From contig CAJTXO010000006.1 in NCBI GenBank assembly GCA_910583555.1, positions 82,368 through 146,367 of the forward strand: a DNA stretch of 64,000 bases, written 5' to 3'. How positions within the stretch are numbered: the first letter of the stretch is position 1; every line of letters starts with the position of its first letter. Origin of the DNA: an uncultured Eubacterium sp. Its GTDB lineage: Bacteria; Bacillota; Clostridia; Lachnospirales; Lachnospiraceae. Positions 45,434-55,211 of this stretch are shown piece after piece. The notes under the pieces were generated by a model. That model did no database searches. It was given only the letters and a program-made list of their open reading frames with translations, and had not been told where the DNA came from. The position numbers and the translations under genes are program-made.

Positions 45434-46789
45434 ATGGAAAACACGATAAAAGCCAAATGGAACGACATTATCACGCATCTGATGGAAGAAAGTTCGATCA
45501 CTGGACCGGCCATCCGGACCTTTATTGAACCATTGCAGATTTTTTCTTATGATGACGGCGTCGTAACGTTTGAAATAGATAAAGAAACGCAGGGAGATTG
45601 TAAGAAGATCCTCGAATCCAAATATAATGTCCACATCAAAGTAGCGATCGAAGTTGTCACTGGAGAAAAAGTTGATATTAAATATATTTATCAGACGGAA
45701 GCAGTTCCTACCTATATAAAGGAAGAAAACCTGACCGACAAATATCCGTATCTGAAATCCGGTCACTCCTTTGATACTTTTGTGACGAGCAGGAGCAATT
45801 CGATGGCGCACGCGGCGGCTGTCGCTGTAGCGGAAGCTCCCACTTCGCAAATATACAATCCTTTATTTTTATACAGTGATTCCGGTCTGGGCAAAACGCA
45901 CCTGATGCACTCCATCGCCAGACACATTATCGAACACCACGCGGAATTAAACGTACTTTACACAACAAGTGAAGACTTCACGAACCAGGTGATCGAGGCC
46001 ATCCGTACAAACAAGAAAAAAGGAGATACCGCCGCGACCACCAATCTGCGCAAAAAGTTCCGTAACGTAGATGTGCTGCTGATCGATGATATCCAGTTTA
46101 TCATTGGCAAGGAGTCCACGCAGATTGAGTTTTTCAATACATTTGAAGCGCTTTACCAGGCAAATAAGCAGATCGTCATCTCCAGTGATAAACCGCCGAG
46201 AGATATGGATCAGCTTGACGAGCGGTACCGCTCCCGTTTCAATTCCGGACTGCCGGTTGACATCCAGCCTCCGGATTACGAGACAAGCATGGCGATCCTG
46301 AAAAATTATCAGGAAAATGAAACGGTTAAACTGGAAGATACGATTTTAAGTTACATAGCTACCAATATACGGTCCAACATACGTGATCTCGAAGGAGCCT
46401 ACAAAAAAGTGATTTTCCTTTCCAAACTGACACATCAGGAAATTACGCTCACGTTAGCGGAAGAGGCGCTTAAAGATATTATCAAACCGGACGATTCACG
46501 GGAAATATCGGTTGACTTTATCGTTCAGATCGTGACCGATCATTTCAATTTGGCAGAAGATGCCATCATTTCGAAGAGAAGACAAAACAGCGTTGTCTTT
46601 CCCAGACAGATCTGTATGTATCTCTGCAAGGAATTAACAGACCTGTCCACAACCGATATAGGAGCAAAGCTCGGAAACAGGGATCATTCGACAGTTATCC
46701 ACGGTTGTGCTAAGATTGAGGAAAAACTTAAAGTTGATAACAGCCTTCAAAATACGATCCAGGTGCTGAAGAAAAAAATCAATCCCTGA
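45434..46789 (+). CDS. dnaA: Chromosomal replication initiator DnaA
   Basis: A 451-residue AAA+ initiator. Domain I ~1-85, short linker, Walker A SDSGLGKTH near residue 150, Walker B LLIDDIQF near 215, and the DNA-binding signature NRDHSTVIHG near 418. That signature is the normal one, so TTATCCACA-type boxes should be recognised. A TTATCCACG 9-mer inside this coding motif is a by-product of the codons. dnaN follows 190 bases later. Confidence 0.98.
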   Translation: MENTIKAKWNDIITHLMEESSITGPAIRTFIEPLQIFSYDDGVVTFEIDKETQGDCKKILESKYNVHIKVAIEVVTGEKVDIKYIYQTEAVPTYIKEENLTDKYPYLKSGHSFDTFVTSRSNSMAHAAAVAVAEAPTSQIYNPLFLYSDSGLGKTHLMHSIARHIIEHHAELNVLYTTSEDFTNQVIEAIRTNKKKGDTAATTNLRKKFRNVDVLLIDDIQFIIGKESTQIEFFNTFEALYQANKQIVISSDKPPRDMDQLDERYRSRFNSGLPVDIQPPDYETSMAILKNYQENETVKLEDTILSYIATNIRSNIRDLEGAYKKVIFLSKLTHQEITLTLAEEALKDIIKPDDSREISVDFIVQIVTDHFNLAEDAIISKRRQNSVVFPRQICMYLCKELTDLSTTDIGAKLGNRDHSTVIHGCAKIEEKLKVDNSLQNTIQVLKKKINP

Positions 46790-46979
46790 TCACAGACAGA
46801 CGGCGTTTGATCATCAACATGTTTTCCTAATCAAATACAGAGATTATCCTTTGGGTAAATATGCCGGATTTAAGGGTTTACGTTTACTTTAAACAAATGA
46901 ACCTCCCTTAATACTACATATTACTAAAATTTAAAGATATATTTATTATAATTTCAACTGGAAAGGGGTTACCAACATT

Positions 46980-48080
46980 ATGAAGTTCAAATGCAGCAAA
47001 GCGGACATGAATGACGCCATCAATATTGTCCTAAAAGCGGTACCTGGCAAAACGACAATGCCTATTTTGGAATGTGTGGTAATAGAAGGAAGAGAAGATG
47101 AACTGGTCCTGACGACTAACAATATGTCGATGGGCATTGAAACACGGCTGAATGCCCAGATCGAAGAAGAGGGGATCATTCTGGTAAATGCGAAAATGAT
47201 CTCGGATATTATACGTAAACTGCCGGATCAGGACATTTATTTTGAATCCGATGACAGGGAAAATATTCTTCTGTTCTGTGGCAAAGCTAAATTTAACCTT
47301 TCCGGAAAAGACCACGAAGAGTTCCCGATGCTTCCGGATATTGAGAGATCAAAGAAAATCGTGATTTCCCAGTTTACGTTGCGGGAAATGATCCGACAGA
47401 CTATTTTTTCTATTTCAAACAATGAAAATAATAAGATCCTTACAGGTGAACTTTTTGAAATCAACGGAGATGAGTTTAAGATCGCCTCATTGGATCTGCA
47501 CCGCGTTTCCATCCGGAAAATGCAGCTAAAGGAAAGTTTTGATGATGTGAAAGTTGTCATTCCGGGAAAGACGCTTGGTGAAGTGAGTAAAATCTGTACA
47601 GGCGGCATAGAAGATGAGGTAGAGATCTACTTTTCGAAAAATCATGTGCTATTCCAATACGATAAGACGATCATCATTTCCAGGCTGATTGAGGGTAATT
47701 TTTATAACATCAATCAAATGCTGACGAACGATTATGAGACAAAAGTCGTCGTAAATAAAAAAGAGCTTTTGGACTGTATCGACCGCGCCACCCTTCTGCT
47801 GCGCGAGGCGGAGAACAAACCGGTCATCATGAACATTAAGAATGATGAGATCAAGATGGAGATGAATACGAAGATTGGTTCGATGGATGAAAATGTCAGC
47901 ATCGAAAAAGAAGGAAAAGATCTGCGGATCGCCTTTGATCCCAAATTTATTATTGATGTGCTGCGGGTGATCGATGAGGAGCAGGTAAGTTTGTACCTGT
48001 TTAATTCAAAAGCGCCCTGTTTCATACGGGACGACGATTCGTACATATATCTGATCCTTCCGGTGAACCTGATTGAGTGA
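46980..48080 (+). CDS. dnaN: DNA polymerase III beta clamp
   Basis: A 366-residue sliding clamp with three repeated clamp domains; ends YIYLILPVNL, the usual C-terminus. AAGGGG precedes the ATG. Encircles DNA and tethers polymerase. Normal length and position after dnaA. Confidence 0.97.
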   Translation: MKFKCSKADMNDAINIVLKAVPGKTTMPILECVVIEGREDELVLTTNNMSMGIETRLNAQIEEEGIILVNAKMISDIIRKLPDQDIYFESDDRENILLFCGKAKFNLSGKDHEEFPMLPDIERSKKIVISQFTLREMIRQTIFSISNNENNKILTGELFEINGDEFKIASLDLHRVSIRKMQLKESFDDVKVVIPGKTLGEVSKICTGGIEDEVEIYFSKNHVLFQYDKTIIISRLIEGNFYNINQMLTNDYETKVVVNKKELLDCIDRATLLLREAENKPVIMNIKNDEIKMEMNTKIGSMDENVSIEKEGKDLRIAFDPKFIIDVLRVIDEEQVSLYLFNSKAPCFIRDDDSYIYLILPVNLIE

Positions 48081-48128
48081 TATCGTGGTCAGATATGCTA
48101 GAAAAGCGGCAGAAATGAGGAATCGAAG

Positions 48129-48341
48129 ATGGAAGAGATAAAGATCAAAGATGAATTTATCAAACTTGGACAGGCATTAAAACTGGCGGGGTTCGCCGGC
48201 TCGGGAGTGGATGCGAAATTTATGATCGGGGACGGAATGGTCTCAGTCAACGGCGAAACGGAATACCGGCGCGGCAGGAAAGTCCGTCCGGGAGATGTCA
48301 TTGAGCTGGAAGGTAACCAGGTGAAGGTAAGCAGTATATGA
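48129..48341 (+). CDS. S4-domain RNA-binding protein (YaaA/RlbA type)
   Basis: A 70-residue S4 protein (IKLGQALKLAGFAGSG, then VSVNGETEYRRGRKVRPGD). Such a gene sits between dnaN and recF across Firmicutes and is thought to act on ribosomes or RNA. Overlaps the recF start by four bases. Confidence 0.93.
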   Translation: MEEIKIKDEFIKLGQALKLAGFAGSGVDAKFMIGDGMVSVNGETEYRRGRKVRPGDVIELEGNQVKVSSI

Positions 48342-49417
48342 TGATCCATAGTCTGGAACTGCTTCATTTCCGCAATTATGAGCGGGAACTGTTTGAGTTT
48401 GATGCCGAAACGAATGTGTTGTTTGGCGATAATGCCCAGGGAAAGACGAATGTTCTGGAAGGCATTTACCTCTGTTCCACATCGCGGTCACATAAGGGCA
48501 GCAAGGATCAGGAAATGATCCTCATGGGTTACGACGACGCCCATTTAAAAATGATCGTAGAAAAGAATCAGGTCTGCCATAAGATCGACGTGCATTTAAA
48601 AAAAAGGAAAGCTAAGGGGATCGCCATTGATGGCGTCCCGGTAAAAAAGAGCAGGGACCTTCTCGGCATGTGCCATGTCGTATTCTTTTCGCCGGAGGAT
48701 CTGGCCATTATCCAGAACGGCCCGGAAGCCAGACGAAAATTTATCGATATGGAACTGTGCCAGCTGGATCACATATATCTGCATCATTTGACAAAATATA
48801 AGCATGTTTTGAAACAGCGGAATGAGTTGTTAAAACAGATTAGTATAAATTCCCAATTATTGGACACACTTGATATATGGAACAGCCAGCTTGTTGAGTA
48901 TGGTACATATGTCATACAGGCGAGGCGGGAGTTTGTGGAAAAGTTAAGAGGTTATATCAGGGAGATCCACCGCAGTCTGACTGGCGGAAAAGAAGAGATT
49001 GAGCTGACTTACGAGCCGAACGTGACGGCGGATGCGTTTGCGGAACAGTTGGCCGTCATGGAAAAGAAGGATTTGTTCACGAAAACGACGAACGCGGGTC
49101 CTCATCGCGACGATCTGTCCTTTGTTTCGGAAAATAAAGATCTGAGAAAATACGGTTCGAGGGGGCAGCAGAGGACGGGAGCGCTTTCGCTCAAATTAAC
49201 GGAAATTCAAATTGTAGAAGAAAAAACAGGGGAGAAACCGCTTTTACTTTTGGATGATGTTTTGTCAGAACTGGATCGGAACAGACAGAATTATCTGTTG
49301 GAACATATAAAAGGTATACAGACCATTATCACTTGTACCGGTTTGGAAGAGTTTGTAAAAAATGGAGTCAATATGCAGAAAACGTTTGAAATTGTTTCGG
49401 GTTCTGTAAAAGTGTGA
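48338..49417 (+). CDS. recF: DNA replication and repair protein RecF
   Basis: A 359-residue SMC-like ATPase. GDNAQGKTN near residue 30 is Walker A; SRGQQRTGALSLKL near 280 is the ABC signature; LLLDDVLSELD is Walker B. Works with RecO/RecR at gaps. Coupled to the S4 gene upstream and overlapping the long gyrB frame downstream. Either of two adjacent ATGs can start it. Confidence 0.97.
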   Translation: MMIHSLELLHFRNYERELFEFDAETNVLFGDNAQGKTNVLEGIYLCSTSRSHKGSKDQEMILMGYDDAHLKMIVEKNQVCHKIDVHLKKRKAKGIAIDGVPVKKSRDLLGMCHVVFFSPEDLAIIQNGPEARRKFIDMELCQLDHIYLHHLTKYKHVLKQRNELLKQISINSQLLDTLDIWNSQLVEYGTYVIQARREFVEKLRGYIREIHRSLTGGKEEIELTYEPNVTADAFAEQLAVMEKKDLFTKTTNAGPHRDDLSFVSENKDLRKYGSRGQQRTGALSLKLTEIQIVEEKTGEKPLLLLDDVLSELDRNRQNYLLEHIKGIQTIITCTGLEEFVKNGVNMQKTFEIVSGSVKV

Positions 49418-49467
49418 ATAGAGTAATGTTTGGAAATGTAATAAGCCGCGGGAGGTTCCGTGCAGAA

Positions 49468-51408
49468 ATGGAGAATGAAATGGATAATCAGGAAACGATG
49501 GAATATGGAGCGGATCAGATACAGATTTTAGAAGGATTAGAGGCCGTTCGGAAAAGACCGGGTATGTATATCGGAAGCACGTCCGAGAGAGGTCTTCACC
49601 ATCTTGTGTATGAAATTGTGGATAACGCTGTGGATGAAGCGCTGGCAGGGTACTGCGACACGATCCGCGTACATATAAATCCGGATAATTCGATCACCGT
49701 ACTTGATAATGGACGGGGAATCCCGGTAGGCATCAACCACAAGGCCGGGCGGCCGGCTGTAGAAGTCGTATTTACCGTACTTCATGCCGGAGGTAAATTC
49801 GGCGGCGGCGGTTACAAAGTATCCGGCGGCCTCCACGGAGTGGGCGCGTCTGTCGTGAACGCCCTGTCTGAATGGCTGGAAGTAGAGATCTACCAGGACG
49901 GAAAAATATATAAACAGCGTTTTGAGCGCGGCAAGATCATGTACGACTTAAAGGTAGTAGGGGAGACAGATCAGCGCGGATCAAAGGTTTCGTTCCTGCC
50001 GGATAAAGAAATTTTTACGGAGACGACGGAATTTGATTACGACACGCTGAAACACCGTTTGCGTGAGATGGCATTTTTGACGAAGGGGATCAAGATCGTA
50101 CTTCACGATGACAGGAAAGAAGAACCGGTAAAAGAAGCGTTTTATTATGAGGGCGGGATTAAAGAATACGTGGAATACTTAAATCGCCATAAGGATCCCC
50201 TCTATGAGGAAATTATTTACTGCGAGGGACAGAAAGGAAATGTGTTTGTCGAGGTTGCTTTCCAGCATAACGATTCGTATTCTGATAACTGCTATAGTTT
50301 TGTGAATAACATTACGACGCCGGAAGGGGGAACCCACTTAGCCGGATTTAAAAACGCGCTGACGAAGACATTTAACGATTATGCCAGAACGCAGAAATTT
50401 TTGAAAGATAACGATGTGAATCTGAGCGGTGATGATATACGTGAAGGGATTACCGCGATCATCAGCGTCAAAATCCCCGAGCCTCAGTTTGAGGGACAGA
50501 CGAAACAAAAACTGGGGAACAGCGAAGCGAGAGGCGCTGTGGACAGCATTGTCAGTGAACAGCTTACGATATTTTTAGAACTGAATCCTACGATCGCCAA
50601 ACAGATCTGTGATAAGGCTCTTTTGGCGCAGAGGGCGAGAGAGGCAGCTAGAAACGCCAGGGACCTCACGAGAAGGAAAACGGCATTGGAAGGAAGTTCA
50701 CTTCCGGGAAAGCTGGCGGACTGCAGTGATAAGAACCCGGAAAACTGTGAGATCTATATCGTGGAGGGGGATTCGGCCGGCGGCAGCGCCAAGACGGCCA
50801 GAGACCGCGCGACACAGGCTATTTTACCGCTGCGCGGAAAAATACTGAATGTAGAAAAAGCCCGGTTGGACAAAATCCTGATCAACAACGAGATCAAGGC
50901 GATGATCACGGCGTTTGGCACAGGGATTTCGGATGATTTTGATATCGATAAACTTCGTTACCATAAGATCATCATTATGACGGATGCCGATGTGGACGGC
51001 GCCCATATTGCTACGCTTCTACTCACCTTTTTATACCGGTTCATGCCGGAACTGATCCGGGAAGGTTATGTGTATCTTGCGCAGCCGCCGCTCTACCGCG
51101 TTGAAAAAAATAAAAAATCGTACTATGTGTACAGCGATGAGGAACTGAATGAAAAACTGGAGGAACTCGGAAGGGACGGAAACAATAATATCCAGCGCTA
51201 CAAAGGTCTGGGTGAGATGGACGCCGAGCAGCTGTGGGATACGACGATGGATCCGGCGAAACGGGTACTTCTGCAGGTAAAGATGAAAGAAGAAGAGTCT
51301 TCAGAGATCGATCTGACATTTACGACGCTTATGGGAGATAAAGTGGAACCAAGACGTGAATTTATAGAGAAAAATGCTAAATTTGTGACAAATCTGGATA
51401 TTTATTAA
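49468..51408 (+). CDS. gyrB: DNA gyrase subunit B
   Basis: About 646 residues. GHKL ATPase start (RKRPGMYIGST, NAVDEALAG, GRGIPVG), TOPRIM domain (YIVEGDSAGGS near residue 435; MTDADVDGAHI near 510) and a C-terminal YKGLGEMDAEQLW. Starts at 49468 or 49480 both have purine-rich sites; the frame extends upstream to 49414 but overlaps recF. Partner gyrA follows 17 bases later. Confidence 0.96.
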   Translation: MENEMDNQETMEYGADQIQILEGLEAVRKRPGMYIGSTSERGLHHLVYEIVDNAVDEALAGYCDTIRVHINPDNSITVLDNGRGIPVGINHKAGRPAVEVVFTVLHAGGKFGGGGYKVSGGLHGVGASVVNALSEWLEVEIYQDGKIYKQRFERGKIMYDLKVVGETDQRGSKVSFLPDKEIFTETTEFDYDTLKHRLREMAFLTKGIKIVLHDDRKEEPVKEAFYYEGGIKEYVEYLNRHKDPLYEEIIYCEGQKGNVFVEVAFQHNDSYSDNCYSFVNNITTPEGGTHLAGFKNALTKTFNDYARTQKFLKDNDVNLSGDDIREGITAIISVKIPEPQFEGQTKQKLGNSEARGAVDSIVSEQLTIFLELNPTIAKQICDKALLAQRAREAARNARDLTRRKTALEGSSLPGKLADCSDKNPENCEIYIVEGDSAGGSAKTARDRATQAILPLRGKILNVEKARLDKILINNEIKAMITAFGTGISDDFDIDKLRYHKIIIMTDADVDGAHIATLLLTFLYRFMPELIREGYVYLAQPPLYRVEKNKKSYYVYSDEELNEKLEELGRDGNNNIQRYKGLGEMDAEQLWDTTMDPAKRVLLQVKMKEEESSEIDLTFTTLMGDKVEPRREFIEKNAKFVTNLDIY

Positions 51409-51425
51409 GGAGGAAGGACAAAAAT

Positions 51426-54023
51426 ATGGATGAAAATATTTTTGACAAAGACAACGGTTCTATGGACGACATTAAGCCTGTTGACCTGAGGAAGACCATG
51501 GAAAAATCGTATATTGAATACGCCATGTCAGTTATTGCATCCAGAGCACTTCCTGATGTGAGAGACGGTTTAAAACCGGTACAGCGCCGTATTTTGTATG
51601 CGATGATCGAATTGAACAACGGCCCGGACAAACCGCATCGTAAGTGTGCGCGTATCGTCGGTGATACGATGGGTAAATATCATCCTCACGGCGACAGCTC
51701 GATTTATGGGGCGCTTGTCAATATGGCGCAGGAATGGTCCACGAGATACCCTCTGGTTGACGGTCATGGTAACTTTGGTTCGGTCGATGGCGACGGGGCG
51801 GCAGCGATGCGTTATACCGAGGCCCGCCTCAGTAAGATTTCGATGGAAATGCTCGCCGATATCAATAAAAACACGGTTGATTTCGTACCAAACTTTGACG
51901 AGACGGAAAAAGAGCCGGTCGTTCTCCCTTCCAGATTTCCTAATCTTCTGGTAAACGGAACTTCTGGTATTGCCGTCGGAATGGCTACGAACATCCCGCC
52001 GCACAATCTTCGTGAAGTGGTAAACGGCGTGGTGAAGATCATAGATAATATTGTGGAAGAAGACCGGGATACGACGATGGACGAAGTGATCGACATTATC
52101 AAAGGACCTGATTTTCCGACCGGAGCTACGATCATGGGAAGGCGCGGGATTGAAGAGGCGTACCGCACCGGACGCGGGAAGATCCGGGTACGCGCTGTAA
52201 CGGACATCGAACCGATGGCGAATGGTAAAAACCGGATCATTGTAACAGAACTTCCGTATATGGTAAATAAGGCGCGCCTGATAGAAAAAATAGCGGAATT
52301 ACATAAAGAAAAAAGAGTCGATGGCATTACCGAACTGCGGGACGAGTCGAACCGCGAAGGAATGCGTATCTGCATTGAACTCCGAAAGGATGTCAACCCG
52401 AATATCGTATTGAACCAGCTTTATAAACATACGCAGCTGCAGGATACATTTGGCGTAAATATGCTCGCGCTTGTGGATAACCAGCCGGTTCTTATGAACA
52501 TTATGCAAATGCTGACGCATTATTTAAAGCATCAGGAAGAGGTTGTCACCCGCCGGACAAAGTATGATCTGAATAAGGCAGAAGAACGGGCCCATATTTT
52601 AAAAGGTCTGCTCATCGCGTTAGATCATATCGACGAAGTGATCAAGATCATAAGAAATTCCCAAAGTACGCCGATCGCCAAAGAACGATTGATCGAGCGA
52701 TTCGAACTCGATGATGTGCAGGCACAGGCGATCGTTGATATGCGTCTGCGCGCATTGACCGGTTTGGAACGGGAGAAGCTGGAAAATGAATTTGATGAAC
52801 TGATGAAAAAGATCGAGGAGTATAAAGCAATCCTCGCTGACCGCAAACTGCTGTTAGGCGTAATCAAGCAGGAGATCAGCACGATTGCTGCGAAGTACGG
52901 GGATGAACGAAGGACAGGCATCGGTTTTGATGAATTCGATATCTCGATGGAAGATATGATCCCTGTGGAAAATACGGTCGTAGCGCTGACACATATGGGT
53001 TATGTCAAGCGTATGACGATCGACAACTTTAAGAGCCAGCAGCGCGGCGGGAAAGGGATCAAAGGGATCCAGACGATCGACGATGATTATATCGAAGATC
53101 TGTTTATGGCAACCACACATCACTATCTGATGTTCTTTACCAATAAAGGCCGCGTGTACCGCATCAAAGCGTACGAGATTCCCGAATCCGGCAGGACAAG
53201 CCGGGGAACGGCGATCGTGAACCTCCTTCAGCTTCTGCCAGAGGAAAAGATCACGGCCGTGATCGCCATGAGGCAGTTTGATGAAGATAAGTACCTGTTC
53301 ATGGCGACAAAGCACGGGCTCGTAAAAAAGACGTCGATCACCGAATACAGAAATATACGAAAATCCGGACTTCAGGCGATCAGCCTCCGTGAAGATGATG
53401 ACCTGATCGAAGTGAAGGTAACAGATAATACGAAAAATATCCTTTTGGTCACGAAACATGGACAGTGTATCAAGTTTAAGGAGACAGACGTCCGTCCGAC
53501 AGGAAGGACTTCGATCGGTGTCCGGGGAATGAACCTGTCTTTTGATGATGAAGTGATCGGCATGCAGATGGACAGCCAGGGCGAGGAACTGCTCCTCGTG
53601 TCTGAATACGGACTCGGAAAACGTACGGGTATTGATGAATTTGGTATCCAGCACCGCGGCGGCAAAGGCGTAAAATGCTATAAGATCACGGAAAAAACCG
53701 GTTTTGTCGTGGGAGCGAAAGCGGTCCATGAAGATCAGGAAGTGATGCTGATCACAAATGAAGGTATCATTATCCGCATTGAAGTAAGGGGTATTTCCGT
53801 ATTAGGCCGTATAACATCAGGTGTGAAATTGATGAATGTTGACAGTTCAAAAGATATCGTTGTGGCAAGTGTGGCGAAAGTCAGAAAAGACACGTCGGAT
53901 ACGTCAGATGCGTTGGAGACATCAGAAACACCAGAAACATCAGCGTCATCAGAAACACCGGACGAATCAGTTGTGCCGGAAATGCCAGAGGAGGAGCCAG
54001 AGGAAACGGATGAGAACGATTAA
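51426..54023 (+). CDS. gyrA: DNA gyrase subunit A
   Basis: An 865-residue type II topoisomerase subunit. PVQRRILYAM, HPHGDSS and the catalytic-Tyr segment AAMRYTEARLS near residue 129 are intact; the GyrA box QQRGGKG near 540 marks it as gyrase rather than topoisomerase IV. Six-blade C-terminal pinwheel, then a ~50-residue Thr/Ser/Glu/Pro repeat tail (SETPETSAS) that is disordered and acidic. Its stop overlaps the fumarase alpha start. Confidence 0.97.
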   Translation: MDENIFDKDNGSMDDIKPVDLRKTMEKSYIEYAMSVIASRALPDVRDGLKPVQRRILYAMIELNNGPDKPHRKCARIVGDTMGKYHPHGDSSIYGALVNMAQEWSTRYPLVDGHGNFGSVDGDGAAAMRYTEARLSKISMEMLADINKNTVDFVPNFDETEKEPVVLPSRFPNLLVNGTSGIAVGMATNIPPHNLREVVNGVVKIIDNIVEEDRDTTMDEVIDIIKGPDFPTGATIMGRRGIEEAYRTGRGKIRVRAVTDIEPMANGKNRIIVTELPYMVNKARLIEKIAELHKEKRVDGITELRDESNREGMRICIELRKDVNPNIVLNQLYKHTQLQDTFGVNMLALVDNQPVLMNIMQMLTHYLKHQEEVVTRRTKYDLNKAEERAHILKGLLIALDHIDEVIKIIRNSQSTPIAKERLIERFELDDVQAQAIVDMRLRALTGLEREKLENEFDELMKKIEEYKAILADRKLLLGVIKQEISTIAAKYGDERRTGIGFDEFDISMEDMIPVENTVVALTHMGYVKRMTIDNFKSQQRGGKGIKGIQTIDDDYIEDLFMATTHHYLMFFTNKGRVYRIKAYEIPESGRTSRGTAIVNLLQLLPEEKITAVIAMRQFDEDKYLFMATKHGLVKKTSITEYRNIRKSGLQAISLREDDDLIEVKVTDNTKNILLVTKHGQCIKFKETDVRPTGRTSIGVRGMNLSFDDEVIGMQMDSQGEELLLVSEYGLGKRTGIDEFGIQHRGGKGVKCYKITEKTGFVVGAKAVHEDQEVMLITNEGIIIRIEVRGISVLGRITSGVKLMNVDSSKDIVVASVAKVRKDTSDTSDALETSETPETSASSETPDESVVPEMPEEEPEETDEND

Positions 54024-54852
54024 TACAGTTGAAATTACAGAAGCCGTGAAGGAAATGTGCATGGAAGTAAATATCCGGCTGTCTGAGGACGTGAAACAGG
54101 CAGTACTTGCTGCCAGGGAACAGGAAGAATCGCCTCTCGGCAGACAGATTTTAGGCCAGTTGGAAGAGAATATGGAGATCGCGGCTGAAACGAAGATACC
54201 GATCTGTCAGGATACCGGTATGACTGTCGTATTTTTACGAATCGGGCAGGATGTACATTTCGAAGGTGAGTATATTGAAGACGCCGTAAATGAGGGGATT
54301 CGCCGCGGATATGAAGAAGGATATCTTCGAAAATCCGTGGTAAAAGATCCAGTCGAGCGCGTCAATACAAAAGATAATACGCCGGGTGTCATCCATTATG
54401 AGATCGTACCCGGAGATCAGGTAGAGATCACTGTCGCTCCGAAAGGATTTGGCAGTGAGAATATGAGCCGGCTCTATATGTTAAAGCCGGCGGACGGCAT
54501 CGAAGGGATCAGGGAAGCTATTTTGGAGACGGTAAAACTGGCCGGGCCGAATGCCTGTCCGCCGATCGTGGTAGGCGTGGGAATCGGTGGAACATTTGAA
54601 AAATGTGCAATCCTCGCAAAGAAAGCGCTTACGAGGGATCTGAATAGCTCATCCAAAATTCCGTATGTGAAAGAACTAGAAGATGAGATGCTGGAGGAAA
54701 TCAATAAGCTCGGGATCGGGCCGGGCGGACTCGGAGGGCGCGTGACTGCTCTCGGAGTAAATGTAGAAACATATCCGACCCACATCGCCGGGATGCCGGT
54801 AGCGATCAATATTTGCTGTCATGTTAACAGGCATATACGGAGAAATATTTAA
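54010..54852 (+). CDS. Fe-S fumarate hydratase (class I), alpha subunit
   Basis: A 280-residue FumA-type N-terminal domain protein that with a beta subunit hydrates fumarate to malate, or a related Fe-S hydro-lyase (e.g. tartrate dehydratase). IPICQDTGMTVVF near residue 62, GIGGTFEKCAILAKKAL near 190 and GPGGLGGRVTALGV near 240 include the cluster Cys positions. The ATG at 54010 overlaps the last 14 bases of gyrA and has AGAGGAAACGG ahead. The beta subunit is not adjacent: it is at 59234, behind a 4.4-kb stretch. Confidence 0.9.
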   Translation: MRTINTVEITEAVKEMCMEVNIRLSEDVKQAVLAAREQEESPLGRQILGQLEENMEIAAETKIPICQDTGMTVVFLRIGQDVHFEGEYIEDAVNEGIRRGYEEGYLRKSVVKDPVERVNTKDNTPGVIHYEIVPGDQVEITVAPKGFGSENMSRLYMLKPADGIEGIREAILETVKLAGPNACPPIVVGVGIGGTFEKCAILAKKALTRDLNSSSKIPYVKELEDEMLEEINKLGIGPGGLGGRVTALGVNVETYPTHIAGMPVAINICCHVNRHIRRNI

Positions 54853-54891
54853 AATATAGTAATTTAATAAAGTATATAGTAAAAAAAGTTA

Positions 54892-54919
54892 TTTACATAT
54901 AGAAAATATTTGCTATAAT
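54892..54919 (+). promoter_or_regulatory. Promoter of the holin-like toxin
   Basis: TTTACA (54892-54897), 16-base spacer, perfect TATAAT (54914-54919). Start near 54926; the leader contains a AGCC...GGCT hairpin near 54942. Confidence 0.6.
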
Positions 54920-54983
54920 ATTATGCAAGGGAAATTATAGAGCCAAGGTGGCTACCCTCCAGAATCCAAAAGAGGAAGGGGGG

Positions 54984-55082
54984 ATGGCAATGATTACATA
55001 TCAGGATTTTTTCTTGTTTTGTACGTTCATTGTTGCCTTGATAAGTCTGATCTATCAGATTTTGAGAGACAAAAGAAAGTAG
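54984..55082 (+). CDS. Holin-like type I toxin peptide
   Basis: A 32-residue hydrophobic peptide (YQDFFLFCTFIVALISLIY then RDKRK), matching the layout of putative holin-like toxins and TxpA/BsrG peptides: short polar start, one membrane span, basic tail. GGGGGG/GAGGAAGG sites precede two in-frame ATGs (54984, 54990). It has its own promoter and terminator, and an antisense promoter faces its 3' end, as in TxpA-RatA and BsrG-SR4. Toxic action is inferred from the family. Confidence 0.7.
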   Translation: MAMITYQDFFLFCTFIVALISLIYQILRDKRK

Positions 55083-55174
55083 CCGCCACTACCGTGAATA
55101 GTGACGGCTGGACATTGTAAAATGTCATAGTCAATAACATTCTGAGGGTAACCGCTTCTATGGTTTCCCTTCTT
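55078..55174 (-). ncRNA. Predicted antisense RNA antitoxin
   Basis: A leftward RNA of about 100 bases inferred from the promoter at 55181-55209. It would overlap the 3' part of the toxin mRNA and end at the stem GCCGTCACTA / TAGTGGCGGC (minus strand, ~55109-55082), followed by TACTTTCTTTT. The 3'-overlap layout is that of Bacillus type I antitoxins. Not shown experimentally. Confidence 0.5.
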
Positions 55175-55178
55175 TTCT
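55144..55178 (+). terminator. Toxin mRNA terminator
   Basis: AGGGTAACC and GGTTTCCCT form a 9-base stem with one mismatch, followed by TTCTTTTCT. It gives a toxin mRNA of about 250 bases. Confidence 0.55.
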
Positions 55179-55180
55179 GT

Positions 55181-55209
55181 ATCATACCACAGAAGTTCAA
55201 GAAGTTCAA
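55181..55209 (-). promoter_or_regulatory. Promoter of the antisense RNA
   Basis: Minus strand: TTGAAC (55209-55204), 17-base spacer, TATGAT (55186-55181). It starts only 3 bases after the stop of the leftward DUF2752 gene. Confidence 0.6.
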
Positions 55210-55211
55210 CC

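Noticed and set aside
46790..46979. dnaA-dnaN gap as a boxed origin
   Set aside because: Best matches to the DnaA box have two or more mismatches (for example TTTGGGTAA near 46855); not enough to call boxes.
49617..52480. Perfect DnaA boxes TGTGGATAA at 49617-49625 and 52472-52480
   Set aside because: Both fall inside gyrB and gyrA where they encode Val-Asp-Asn; isolated and best explained by codon use.
52854..53729. 291-codon open frame on the minus strand
   Set aside because: Antisense shadow of the gyrA C-terminal domain.
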